From contig CAXAMN010001414.1 of assembly GCA_963970005.1 (NCBI GenBank), positions 131,286 to 195,285 of the forward strand: a DNA stretch of 64,000 nucleotides, read 5' to 3'. Both the position numbers and the translations under genes were made by a program. Within the stretch, counting starts at the first letter, position 1. Each line of letters opens with the position of its first letter. The stretch is from Durusdinium trenchii. Its lineage: Eukaryota > Sar > Dinophyceae > Suessiales > Symbiodiniaceae. Positions 1 to 10,588 of the stretch are shown piece after piece. The notes beneath the pieces are model-generated. The model was not told the origin of the DNA. It made no database searches and saw nothing but the letters and a program-made list of their open reading frames with translations.

Positions 1-535
1 GTCGTAGTCGCAGGAGTAGCAGTAGCAGTAGTAGTAGTTGTTGTTTTCTTTGTTGTTGTGGTAGTCTTAGCCGTATCGTAGTAGCAGTCGTCGTAATAGT
101 TCAAACAAACAAGCCAAAAAGCTACCCAGGGACATGGTCACATTAAAAGGGGTTAGTAGTGCAGATTATTGATGGGGGACCGGCCCTTGTGAGGGGTACC
201 CTTTGTGAACTTCTCAAATGACTTGTTTAATTGCTTTTTAACAAGGCAATTTATAGGCCCTGAACCCTAAAATACCCTAATTAGACATTTTTGGTGATTT
301 GATCAAAAAGCTCGTAGGTAGTAGGGAGTTGGTGGTAGGTATAGTAGTCGTCGTCGTCGTCCTCGTCCTTGTCCTCGTCCTAGTCGTCGTAGTCGTGGTG
401 GTAGTAGTATAGTAGTAGCAGTAGCAGTAGTAGGAGCAGTGGCAGTGGCAGTAGTAGCAGTAGCAGTAACAGTAGCTGCAGTAATTGTAGTAGTAGTAGT
501 AGTAGTAGTAGTTGTTGTTGTTGTTGTTGCAACAC
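1..535. repeat. degenerate trinucleotide satellite (GTA/GTC/AGC type)
   Basis: Two blocks (about 1-100 and 335-535) are made almost wholly of shifting GTA, GTC, AGC and GTT triplets, with a plain stretch between them. The minus strand therefore reads as runs of Tyr, Asn, Leu or Thr in every frame, which is an artefact of the triplet repeat and not evidence of a protein. Confidence 0.85.
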
Positions 536-2083
536 GAAAATTTGACCTCGTTGTTGGCTCGGGTTAACTGGGGGGGTTCTGGTGCCCAACCCAATTATTA
601 AATGTATTATTGGTCGCTGATGTCCGGGGGCTTTGTGGGCTCTGATTAACGTTTATTGACCTTGACTTGACAGTACATAGGTCAGTTAGGCTGGTTGCCA
701 CATGCTGCCACCGGGTCATCAATTCAGGTGTTCTGCACACGGTCGCACGCAAGGATGACCCTTGTTTGCCGCCCAAGGATGTAGCCCAGTACTCCGGCTT
801 TGAACACAGACTTGGCCGGGCCATCATTGGAAATGGCGATAAGCATGTGGGAGGTGGTGTGCAAAGCGATCACCATGCAAATTGGGCCTGTTTAGGCACT
901 CAAGCCTCTCCTGGTTAGGCCCCTTCTCGGTTCCGCCCCGTCGCTTCGACCCGAGGCCCCTCCATGTGCCCTAGCCTGTCCAGCCTGTTGGGAGCCCAGA
1001 GGAACCTTTGCGAACCGAACGTCGCCCAGAGGCGAGGAACGTGTTTGGTCAGAAGAAGTGGAATCAGTTGCAGACTGGTCAGGCTGGATCCAGTAGACCC
1101 CTCCAAGTCCCTGATTCAAGGCATCTTGTTCTTTTTTTCCAACCGGGTTGCCTTAGCTCGGCATTCGCTGAAAAAGAGGATCAGATGATCAGATTAGGCT
1201 TGTAGAAATGGGACGCCGCTCAATCACAAACAATAGAAAAACTAACTAACCTTGTCCCTTTGTCAGGATTGGATGCGCAGTTGATGGAGAAAGAGAAGAA
1301 CCCTCACAATTTATCAGGATTCAATATATATATATATTTCACAATTCACTCTGATCCTTTCAAGATATCCAGGAAAAGGGGGGCGCCTTTGCCGTCCAAC
1401 CACAATCACGGTGCAGACGCACATCATAGACCACCTTCTCGCATACCAGCTCGCACACCCATTCACCACTTATATGGAGACCATGAAAAACCACATCCTG
1501 ACATGGCATATTTGTACATCGGTCTGGTTTCAAGTCACTGGGCTGATCTGGGAAAATACTTCAGACGTCACTCGACAGCCTCGTTTTCCTCCCTCTTCGT
1601 TTATAACTGCTTCCCGCGCTTTTCTTTGTGGCCGCGGAGCCGCGCGGGTTCCCCCGTGCGGGTTCCCCCGCGGAGCCGCGCAAAAATCGCGCCGAGAAAG
1701 CCTCAGCCGCGGGTGGTGCCAATCCGTCCGGGTGTCTTCCCCAAAGCCGGGCAGGCCAGGGCAGCCAGGGTGCAAAGACACCCCGGGAAAGGGGGGTGAA
1801 GAAGCATGGGCGAGCACGGGAGTTGTTCGGTTCTTTTGGAGGATGAACTGGTATGACAACATCAGGAGAGTTTCAGATATTGAATGCCGCTATATTTTCA
1901 TGACATCTACGGTGCGGTCAACATGCACCACCAAACTGTATTCCGAGGCAGGTGCGTTCCGCTTGAGACCAGCCTCTTTCATCCCCGACCCACGCGTCGG
2001 TTCTCCAGACTCCCTCACGGCCGGGCAGGTGCCTTCAGCGCCACCAGGCCGTAGTCATACATGGAGCGTTTGGGATGGGTTTG
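536..2083. other. no supported gene
   Basis: Nothing coding is convincing here. A GC-rich patch at about 1629-1684 holds a 20-odd-base direct repeat around GCCGCGGAGCCGCGC. A 295-residue open frame starting near 1411 runs straight through this patch and through the foldback element at 2084, so it is not accepted. A half copy of foldback family A (CATGGAGCGTTTGGGA) lies near 2060. Confidence 0.6.
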
Positions 2084-2191
2084 TACCAGGACCCACAGGA
2101 GTTGGGTGGTTCATGGACACCCCGAATCACCTCTTTTCGGGCCCTTTTCGGGGCTATCAAGTTCGACACCCCTGGTCTGGGTGTCCTGGTA
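2084..2191. mobile_element. foldback element, family B
   Basis: The ends are TACCAGGACCCAC and GGGTGTCCTGGTA, which are complementary. The interior carries GGACACCCCGAATCACCTC and a TTCGGGCCC/GGGGC stem. It is nearly the reverse complement of the element at 13279-13372, so the same element occurs in both orientations. There is no open frame, which fits a short non-autonomous MITE-like repeat. Confidence 0.7.
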
Positions 2192-4940
2192 CAGGCGAAT
2201 GGACCTTGGAACTGAAGAATCTTTCAGACAAGCTTTTGGGCTCTGGACAAGGAGGTCCCTTTGTCCAATCAGTCCATATCGAACTGGGGGTCCTTTAGTT
2301 CAACAGAAATCCTAGGCGTTTTCTGAGTGCAGCAAGCTGCCCCTACTTCTTCGGAGCCTACAGGGCTCCAAATTGGGGCGTGTGGTGAGGGCGAAAGAAA
2401 GGGCAAACGGAACCATGTAATGCATAGGCTGTTGATCAATGAGACCTCTAAATTAACGGGCAGGATTGCATCACCAGGAGCAACCAAACCCTAGAAAAAA
2501 GACGACCTGTTTCCGAAAACCCATGTTTTGGCATACAAGACGACGAAAACAAAGTTTTTCCGTGAAAACTCGGTTTCTCATGTTCAGAACCCGTATTTAT
2601 CCGTGCAAAGCCCGTAATTTGCCCGTAAAAACCAATCTTTTGTGAATGGATTTTGAGAAACCCGGTTTTAGTTGCAAAAACTGTGTTTCTTTTTTCAAGA
2701 CCCTAGGTATTTCTAGGTGTTGGATGGTTTGGGTACATCTCCACATGGGGCTTCATTCATCAACAGTCTAATCAGCCTACATCAGAACAGTTGCATTTGG
2801 GTCACAACTCACAGTTCTTCAAGTTCAATAGGCAACTCTTCAGGTGATGCGAAGGCCGAATCCCCAGGAAGACATGCCGTTGCCATCCTCCACGTTGGCT
2901 TGGGGCAGGTATTAGAGGCCTAGAACCTGAGTGATCCCTTTTGGAGCTTCGCCCATCCAAACAGAGGTCAAATATGTATTTTATCCTTCTACTGATCCTC
3001 CCGTCTGCCGAAGATGTTTTGAGGGTTTCACGACATGGCACGAACCAAGCCAATCCTTACCACCTCCCCCCCCCCCGCGCTTCCGCTTTGGACGCCGGAG
3101 CGGGTCCGGTCGACAGGTTGGGATCCCTCGGATGCCGCGCCGGAAGGCGGTTGGGCGGTTGGCGTTCGATGAAGCCTTCGATCGGAAGAACGTCTTTTGG
3201 GACCCAATCCGTCCAGTCGACACATGTTGCACCCCACAAGTCGCTGAGTGGGGTGGTTCTGAGTCCCATCGTGTGTGTGCACCCTTTGACACCCCATTGT
3301 GACTGGTGAACGGCCCCTTAACATCGTTTCACATGTTTCGCCTGTGTGATTGGATGGCACCCCAAATGCCCCGATCATGGATATGGCAAAGCTTGGAGCC
3401 TGTTGTGCAATAGGTCTATAGGTCTCCCCCTACGGGTCATGATGCGATGCTTTTTGAAAAATAATCAGGAAACAGTTGAGGGTCTAGTCAAAGACACCTG
3501 GTGTTTGATGTGTTTTGTGGTCAAGGCTGTAGGGCCCCGCACTCAAGGCAAGCAAGACTTTAAAACACGTTCAACATATATCTGCTTCTTTGCATGTTCA
3601 CACCCCGACTATAGTTCCCCCTAAGATCTCCAAGTCAGTGTCGACAAGGCCCAAAAGGATCACATCAATAGTGTATGACACAGGGCCCCCTGAGGGGTGG
3701 TTGATGGAGACCCCTGAACCTCTTAGGAGTTCAGACACCCGGGGCCCTGCTATGATCATATGATGACATTGCCATGATTTGAGAACACATGGTATGATTT
3801 CTGAAAAGAGCAAGGCCTGGCAATCTTCCCAACATCCAATCTTACATGGTAAAAGAACTTTATCTGCAACATATATATTATATATCCCAACATCATCCAG
3901 ACCCCAAGATAGACCCAGGACTTCTATTTCTCTTGGTCTTCAAAAGCCATCCGAGTAGTCTCTGGTCGATGCAGGCGGACCCGATGGTCAGGCCGGACCA
4001 GCTGACGGGACTGAAAGCTGACGCATCCGCGCTTTCCGGAGAGGAAGCCGAAGAAGTGGTTTTCAGGCTTGGGTGAAAAGAGTATATTCAAGGAGGTTAA
4101 ACACCCAAGGGTTTGGACAGACAGGACCTTCTGCCGCCAAACTCTTCAACTAATTGAGTTTGGCCCAGTGCATTCAGGGTATTGTAACGCATTGTAGGCT
4201 TAGGACTTAGGACATGCTTTTGGGGGATGCTTGGTTGCGCCATGTTGCTCGTCGTGCCAATGCCAGACAGGAGATTTGGATGGATTTGGTGGCTCCCGTG
4301 TCACCATGTCTTTGTTGTAGACTACGGACTCAGTTTGGTTAATATCTTCAGCAAACTCGCCGCTGATACTTGTACACATACACCAGAGAAAATCCATGCA
4401 AATCCTGATATACATCGAGCGACGACGATGTATCCCGAGAAATGAACAATCTCCGCTAAGTTCCCAGGCTGCGTGGAACAGCAGCGTTTTGGTGGAGTGA
4501 ACCTCTAAAGGGGACCTCCTCCTACCTACCCCCTCAGAGACATGTTTTTAAGGGCCTACTGCCTACTAGAGCTCTTTCATGCAGTAAGGGGCCAGACCTG
4601 GAGGAGGCGGATCCGACTTCAAGAGTTTGTTGGGTGCGGGCGTGCCATGTACTCCTTGAGTCACTGTGGTGGACTCACGAGCCAGTGGCGGCCAGTGTGC
4701 CGGACCTTTGCAGGGTTCTTTTGTGTTGAGCATTTTCATGGATAGCTTATTATAGAGTTCCAGACCGTGGGCAGTTGTGGGATTGGTTCAACTTGGCATC
4801 TTGGATCACCCAGGAAGGAATCATCAGATTGTCAGCGGCAAAAACAACATCACTCATCATGCCCTGAACCTTTTGAATTTTGATGCACTTCTAAACCTGA
4901 GGGCTACGACTGGAGGTACGACGCCCTAGGCCCTAAAAAG
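2192..4940. other. no supported gene; AT-rich homopolymer patch and a possible family B relic
   Basis: I see no exon with recognisable content. At 2510-2715 short A-runs and T-runs alternate with CCCG at roughly 20-30 base spacing. At 3674-3752 CAGGGCCCC and GGGGCCCTG bracket a family B-like interior (GGGGTGGTTGATGGAGACCCC). Confidence 0.5.
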
Positions 4941-4948
4941 GCCCTAGG

Positions 4949-5013
4949 AGGGGAAAAGACACATCTCGAAAAACAAGGACTTCCCCCTCGTGTCTCGATG
5001 TGTCTTTCCCTCC
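4949..5013. repeat. 65-bp inverted repeat
   Basis: AGGGGAAAAGACACATCTCGA at the left is complementary, with few mismatches, to TCGATGTGTCTTTCCCTCC at the right, around a short loop. A second nested palindrome (CCCTAGGCCC/GGCCCTAGG) lies just upstream at 4923-4948. It could fold as a hairpin. The function is unknown. Confidence 0.6.
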
Positions 5014-5969
5014 GGAAGGGACGAGACACGAAACCGGCCGGGCACTTCGCCTCACACACCCGTCACCGGCCGGGGCCGACGCCTACGGCCCCGAGGCCTC
5101 GCGGGCTCGAGTCACGATGACGTGGAATGCTCAATTGGGCGGACAAAGGGTGGAAATGAAAGTGCTTTAAGGCAGGGATCCTATATAAATGCATGCTAAC
5201 AACCTAACAACCTATATACCCAGGAAAGAAACAACCCAACCAAAAGTTATGACATGCATGCTTGGACAATGGTTTGTTTGGTTGATCTGACCTGCGGGAG
5301 AAAGACTTGGTGATGGGTTTCTCCCATTTCGACCTTCTCTGATCAGCGACTCGCCGTCTTAGCGTCGCGTGAGTCGTGCTCCTTCACCCCCTTCCAGTGG
5401 GAGTCGCTTGACCCGCGGAGTCGCTTGAGGCCCATTCCCAGCTGTGGATCACCAAGAGGTTTCCCGGGTCAAGAACCATGGGTCAAACCCCTTCTGGAAC
5501 AATCCCCTTATGAAGGGTCATTTATTATTTATGCATGTAGGATCATGTAGGAGTAGGTGTAGGGGAACCACCTGGTAGAAGAAGACATGTGGGTCACGGC
5601 TTCATCCATCTGCTTGCTTCAATCTGCTTCATCTTCACGACCCATCAGATGTTCCCCCGTCCGCTCCGCCCAGGTTGAACCGACCTCCGGCGCCCTCGAG
5701 ACCTCCGGCGCCCGCCCAGTGCGGTCGACCCGGCGGAAGAGCGGTGGAGCACGGGGGTGAAGGACGCGCGTCTGGAGATGCACAAGGTGTGTAGGTCTAT
5801 AGGGTCTATAGGGTTTAGGGCTGTGTAGGTCATACTTGCCAAAAAAGGCGCCCATTCATGTTAAGTAATGAAGTCTGGACTTGGGAAGGTGATGGAAGCA
5901 TTGAGAAACTGTCAGGTGTGGTGAGAATTCAGAACTGAAGTCCATTTTTTCAGCCTTTTGGCTGAATGA
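5014..5969. other. no supported gene
   Basis: Mixed-composition DNA with GC-rich patches at 5030-5110 and 5660-5760. Open frames on both strands are short and share no recognisable motif. TCTATAGGGTCTATAGGGTTTAGGG at 5796-5820 looks telomere-like but is only two or three irregular units. Confidence 0.5.
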
Positions 5970-6902
5970 ATGATGGGGCTCTCCTGGCTGCAGTGGGCAT
6001 CCCAGGGGCTATGCATGTTCGGGAAGGGGGCTCTCGTTGGATCATTCAACATCATTGAACCTTTTCTGAGACTTGTCGCAGTTGTGCTCGTGGTTTGCTT
6101 CCAGCCATCCGATTTGGTCTCAAGATTCGCAGGGGTCATCGAGGGTGGCCGAGGGTCGCCGAAGGTTTGTCTAGCACTGCGCTCTTGGATCATGAAACTG
6201 CTGCACTTGCTGCTCATGGCCTTCCACATGCCAGAGCTGTCAGGCCAGAGTGTGGAGATTGGTCTGAGTGTGGAGCAGAACAGCTCCAAAGACCCTCCCC
6301 TTCACCCAAGCAGCCTCGGTCCCACGAACGCTTCCACGCTTCCTCGCGTTCCACCCGACGCGGCAGGTCCTCCGTCCTCGAGGACGTCAGGCAATTCCTC
6401 CGTTGTGGAGCGTTTTGAGCAACCAGCCCACCAGAGCACGTATCCCTTCAGGGTGTTACCGCTTGACAGCAGAAGACGTATCTCCATGGACACCAGAAGG
6501 CGTATCTCTGATGCAGTGAGGAGGAGGATGACCTCCATGGATAGGAGAAGGATGGCTGCCATGGATAGGAGAAGGATGACCTCCATGGATAGGAGAAGGA
6601 TGGCTGTCCCAGATCGGAGAAGGGTGGCTATCCCAGATCGCCGCAGGATGGTCCCCAACCCATCCAGAAGGAGGAGTTCATTCCCCGATAGGAGGAGGGG
6701 AGACATTCCAGGCAGGAGGAGGGGCATTGTTTCGATCGACAGCAGGAGAAGGAGAACTGCCATCGCCTTGCAAAGGAGGAGAAGGTCGAGGAGGAGGATT
6801 CCCCAACACCAGGTTTGCCATCAGTGGGTCAAGTGCAAGAACTTTTACTATTATGGTACTTACTGCGGCCCGGACAACAGGCTTTGCTTGAACTGGCGCT
6901 GA
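5970..6902 (+). CDS. candidate Arg-block repeat protein, possibly secreted
   Basis: Open frame of 310 codons ending at TGA 6900-6902; an internal Met at 6192 would give 236 residues. From 6192 the product begins MKLLHLLLMAFHM, a signal-peptide-like hydrophobic start, followed by a Ser/Pro-rich stretch. From about 6469 to 6800 an RRR block recurs about every eight residues in about twelve units, such as DRRRMTSM, DRRRMAAM, DRRRVAIP and DRRRGDIP. The arginines use AGA, AGG, CGC, CGG and CGT in different units, so the protein pattern is kept while the bases vary, which favours real coding on this strand. The tail contains four cysteines (CHQWVKCKNFYYY, GTYCGP, RLCLNWR). The role is unknown; multiple tribasic sites could be processing sites of a peptide precursor, but this is inference. 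It may be only the last exon of a gene. I recognise no family. Confidence 0.45.
   Translation: MMGLSWLQWASQGLCMFGKGALVGSFNIIEPFLRLVAVVLVVCFQPSDLVSRFAGVIEGGRGSPKVCLALRSWIMKLLHLLLMAFHMPELSGQSVEIGLSVEQNSSKDPPLHPSSLGPTNASTLPRVPPDAAGPPSSRTSGNSSVVERFEQPAHQSTYPFRVLPLDSRRRISMDTRRRISDAVRRRMTSMDRRRMAAMDRRRMTSMDRRRMAVPDRRRVAIPDRRRMVPNPSRRRSSFPDRRRGDIPGRRRGIVSIDSRRRRTAIALQRRRRSRRRIPQHQVCHQWVKCKNFYYYGTYCGPDNRLCLNWR
6469..6800 (+). repeat. 24-bp minisatellite inside the Arg-block frame
   Basis: Units close to GATAGGAGAAGGATGGCTGC recur with 24-base period, exact at 6539-6610 and increasingly diverged on both sides, with occasional 27- or 30-base units. Because the period is a multiple of three, opposite-strand frames are also open (for example runs of LLLSMEVI), and those should not be called genes. 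Confidence 0.8.
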
Positions 6903-7717
6903 AGCGCCCTCTACTGGCCTCTTTTGCCTGTGTTTTTTTGGTCGCGGTGGCTGGTTTGTGACTTTTGAGCAGCGGAAAGACTTGGGCTGCGCTCGTGGTA
7001 CCTGCAATTGCATGCCATGCCAGCAGGATTTGTACAGCCTTGTAACCTCACTTGTGAGTCCATACAATGGGCTGGCTGGCAATCAAGCAAGAATGCAGTG
7101 TCAACCGCTGTATAGCACAGCGAAAAGGACCGGTGCGAGCAGATAGTGCTTCCGAGTCTAGCAATTGGTTCCACTGTGATTTCAGAGTAGGTTGAATAGA
7201 TGGCACAAAGCTTTTCAGAGGTGCCAAAAACCACCAAGCACCGGATCTTGTTTGAGGCCGGCACCCTGGACGGATGGACCTGCGGAAGGCATGGAGTCCG
7301 GTGGGAGCACCTCGCTGGGGGCCCCTGAGACGACCAACTCACCTCGCAGCGAGGTGACTTGTGGGGATGGGGTTGCTTCGAACAGGAACCGGTGCTGTTT
7401 TGGGGGGACGACCAACTGGTGCGAAGATAGATGGTTCTTATTAATGAATGTTTTGCATCTATTTTTTAGTCGTCAGGCTGTGTTCAACTGGGTTCTAGGC
7501 GCGGCGAGGCTTTATTGAATATGACTAAATCAGATTCAAGCATCTAGTACAACTCAACCTTCACAATGCTCGCGATCTCCAACCGCGGATTTCCATTCAG
7601 ACGTGATTGGACCCTGAAACCGATGTAGGGTGAATTGGCATCACCAGGAAATTGGCTTCAACCAACAGGATGTCAGACGAATTTGAAAATATTGGATACC
7701 CCTTACTTGGTCCCCTA
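6903..7717. other. no supported gene; half copy of family C
   Basis: Opposite-strand frames extend through here, but none has support. A half copy of foldback family C (TTTCAGAGTAG ... AGATGGCACAA) lies at about 7170-7206. Confidence 0.45.
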
Positions 7718-8304
7718 TGAAATGATCCTCCAGGAGTCTTATGAAATGATCTCCGGCAGTTCATTACATAAAAACATAACTACGTAAAAAAGACAAAACA
7801 ATCCAATGACAGTACTAACAATGTCTGAGACCAATTCAGCTATCATTATATAGAGATGAGGGGGTGGATGATGAAACATGTTGAGACTAAATCTAAGATC
7901 TTAATGAAACCTGGAGTAGATCATTTTAGAGAGATGTGTTTTGTGTGTTTTTTTGTTGACTGAAGGATCTGTTGCTGGAGTTGTCATTTCATAAGAGTCA
8001 TGGATCCAGCTTTTGAATCATTTTATAAACCTCTCATGTTGATCGCCGCGCCTTCCTGTCAACCTCAAAAAGATATATAAATAATGTTAATGTTGCCAGT
8101 AAAGGTTTGCTAAAGCAATTGAAATACATATGAAGACATCAAACAAATCATAACAAAGCAAGATATGATTTAATTCAAAATATCGCAGCTATATGAACAT
8201 TGTTCGAATCTGCAAGTGGATTTTTTTTTAATGATTTTTAGACTATATTATTGAAAGCGGATATTGTTCTTCTAAAAAAACTAACATATTTCATCAAGTT
8301 TGAA

Positions 8305-9128
8305 GTGGTAGCCCAAAGATACCTGAACCATTTGGGCCCCCAGGGTTGCTGACCTAGATCCCCTGTTGAACCGGGGATATCATTTATAAAATGATATCTC
8401 CAAACAATTTCTGCATGTTTTGCAAACTTTGGGAACTACCAGATCATTTTATAAATATGTACAGTATTCAATACAGCTGGGTTTTCTTTCCCCAGGAGCC
8501 TGAGAGGAACTGGAAACCCAATCAAAACCACACTTTTTGACTTCTACACACCAGAGTCCTAAGAAGTAGTAGCCCAAAGATACCTGAACCATTTGGGCCC
8601 CCAGGGTTGCTGACCTAGATCCCCTGTTGAACAGGGGATATCTGTTTATAAAATGATAGCTCCAAACAATTTCTGCATATTTTGCAATTTTTGAAACTAC
8701 CAGATCATTATATATATATATGTGTTCAATTCAGCACCTGGGTTTTCTTCCCCCAGGAGCCTGAGAGNNNNNNNNNNTCAGCACCTGGGTTTTCTTCCCC
8801 CAGGAGCCTGAGAGGAACTGGAAATCCAGTCAAAACCACACCTTTTGACTTCTACACCCCAGAGTCCTAAGAAGTAGTAGCCCAAAGATCCCTGAACCAT
8901 TTGGGTCCCCAGGGTTGCTGACCTAGATCCCCTGTTGAACACGGGATACCATTTATAAAATGATATCTCCAACTAATCTTTGCATATTTTGCCAATTTTG
9001 AAACTACCAGGTCATTTTATAAATATGTGTTCAATTCAGCTGGGTTTTCTTCCCCCAGGAGCCTGAGAGGAACTGGAAACCCAATCAAAAACACACTTTT
9101 TGCCTTCTACACCCCAGAGTCCTAAGAA
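8305..9128 (+). repeat. tandem repeat, three copies of 255-310 bp
   Basis: Copies start at about 8305, 8567 and 8875 with TAGCCCAAAGAT and run through CCATTTGGG, GATCCCCTGTTGAA, the ATTTATAAAATGAT palindrome, CCCCAGGAGCCTGAGAGG and AGAGTCCTAAGAAG. A fourth copy begins at 9129 and stops after a few bases. Copy 2 is longer because about 37 bases are repeated on either side of the N gap. Confidence 0.9.
8768..8777. other. assembly gap (10 N)
   Basis: Ten N bases lie inside tandem copy 2. The sequence after the gap (TCAGCACCTGGGTTTTC up to CCTGAGAG) repeats the sequence just before it. The gap is therefore probably a collapsed or overlapping contig join, not missing unique DNA. Confidence 0.95.
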
Positions 9129-9400
9129 GTAGTAGCCCAAAGATGGAGTGATGGGGTCGCCCAGGTTTGCTTGTGGATTTGTCATTTCATAAAGGTTTCA
9201 GGAAAAGCTATACTGGTGCTTATTGATCCTGGAGCCTATCATTTTAGAAGCATGCCACTTCTCCAGAGTTCTTTGATCCTTTTTGATACCTTAGAAGCAC
9301 CATCATTATATACCAAACTTGGAGACACATACGGCCATCATTATATATAAACTCTCTTTGCGGACGTCCATTTTATAAACACAAATCCTCTATGAAATGG

Positions 9401-9989
9401 GTGTCCGGATGCCCCATGGTAGAGTAAGGGGTATAATATTGGCAAATCCTTTACAATCTTCTAAAAGTGATCAAGCTTCAACTGCCAGATGCAGCCCCCA
9501 ACACCTTACCCAACCTTCTCAGTGGCTAGGAGTTTATCATGATAAAGAAGATGCGATGCATGCATGCGTGCAAAGAAACCGAGGACACCAGTTTGACCGA
9601 GGGGCTCTCTAATAGCCAGCGGCTTGGGGTGTCTAAGGTTTGCCCCCTTAAAGACGTGATTCGGGGACCATTTCACCATCCTGGGCCCGGTGCCCAGAGC
9701 CCAACTTCGCCAGCTTTCCTGGTGCTTTCTCCGCAGAGCGACCGTTGAGGTCCACGTTCCCGGGAAAGGGGGCGGGAAAAGCCCCGGCGGCGTCCGGGCA
9801 CGCAGGTCCCATTCGGACACTGACGGCCGGGTCGGTGAACACGAGACGCTGGATGAAGGGAGGTGAAAGGAGACCCGGTCGGCCCTAGCCTTCGAAGATC
9901 ATTAAAAGAATGGTTGACCAGTGGTTGTGGTTGCCCCAAATCCATCGTAAAACAGCTGGGTTTCTTTCGGATTCAGACCATTGAAACAA
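9401..9989. other. no supported gene
   Basis: Overlapping open frames on both strands between 9500 and 9945 share no recognisable domain. I see nothing I can name. Confidence 0.5.
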
Positions 9990-10083
9990 TCCCAGACACT
10001 CCATAGGACTGCCGAGAAACGGCCAGGGGTGGTGCCAAGGGGGTCTGGCTTGATCGGCAGTCCGTCCTGGTCGTGTCTGGGAA
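9990..10083. mobile_element. foldback element, family A
   Basis: Left end CCCAGACACTCCATAGGACTG and right end CAGTCCGTCCTGGTCGTGTCTGGG are imperfect complements. The interior holds GCCAGGGGTGG and TTGATCGGCA, which are shared with the other family A copies. Confidence 0.7.
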
Positions 10084-10490
10084 TGGTTTGTTCGATTCTC
10101 TGGGGCTTCAAAAAGGTCTTTTGCATAGAAATCTCAGGTGAGTTGGATGTGCTGAAAACGCCCCCCATATAACATCAGAAGAAAAACATGGGCGTAGTAG
10201 GTTCTACCACAGCGACTCCGGGTGCCATTCGACCTGGGTCCAAGTTTTCGGGAGTGTCACTCTTTTGTTCTTGCATCGTTCTTTCGGTCGCACTCATTGG
10301 ATCGAATCTGGGTGTTTTCCTGGCCTTCTCCGCGCTGTTGGTTGAGGCCGTCCCTGCCGCCGATGCCCATGCCGCCAGGGTTGAGGCTTGGCGAGATCGG
10401 AGATCGGAGATGGTGGTGGTTGATGCCAGGGGCTCCAGGGCATGGCTGTGGACGCCACACCCTAGGCTTCCGACCACCATGAATTTAACT

Positions 10491-10588
10491 ATACCCAGAC
10501 ACTCCATGTATGCCATATATGCCTACATTGTGGTGGTTTCAGGGGTCAATGTAGGTAAATATGCCATACAATATGGAGTGTTTGGGAT
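10491..10588. mobile_element. foldback element, family A
   Basis: ACCCAGACACTCCATGTATG at the left pairs with CATACAATATGGAGTGTTTGGG at the right. The core is GCCTACATTGTGGTGGTTTC and GGGGTCAATGTAGG. It reads like the copy at 52124 with a few substitutions. Confidence 0.8.

Larger units (their letters stand above)
7718..9400. repeat. AT-rich block with about 20 TCATTTTATAA-like motifs
   Basis: The motif appears as TCATTTTATAA, TCATTTCATAA, TCATTATATA, TCATTTTAGA or their complements at roughly 7718, 7740, 7843, 7918, 7984, 8017, 8390, 8453, 8650, 8705, 8950, 9010, 9180, 9238, 9300, 9335, 9370 and 9393. At 8390 two copies face each other as a palindrome. The rest of the window does not show this density. 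There is no open frame of interest. Confidence 0.65.

Noticed and set aside
277-594. Tyr/Asn/Thr/Leu-run frames at the window start
   Set aside because: Produced by the trinucleotide satellite in every frame.
740-765. CGCACGCAAGGATGACCC resembling part of U6 snRNA
   Set aside because: Only about a dozen bases match; the conserved upstream part of U6 is absent.
1411-2298. 295-codon plus-strand open frame
   Set aside because: It runs through a GC-rich direct repeat and straight across a family B foldback element. There is no recognisable motif and composition is not protein-like throughout.
5796-5820. TATAGGGTTTAGGG as an internal telomere repeat
   Set aside because: Only two or three irregular units, too short to support the claim.
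6302-7082. Minus-strand Leu/Ser-rich and Pro-rich frames opposite the Arg-block repeat
   Set aside because: A 24-base period keeps antisense frames open automatically. The pattern of synonymous arginine codons supports the plus strand instead.
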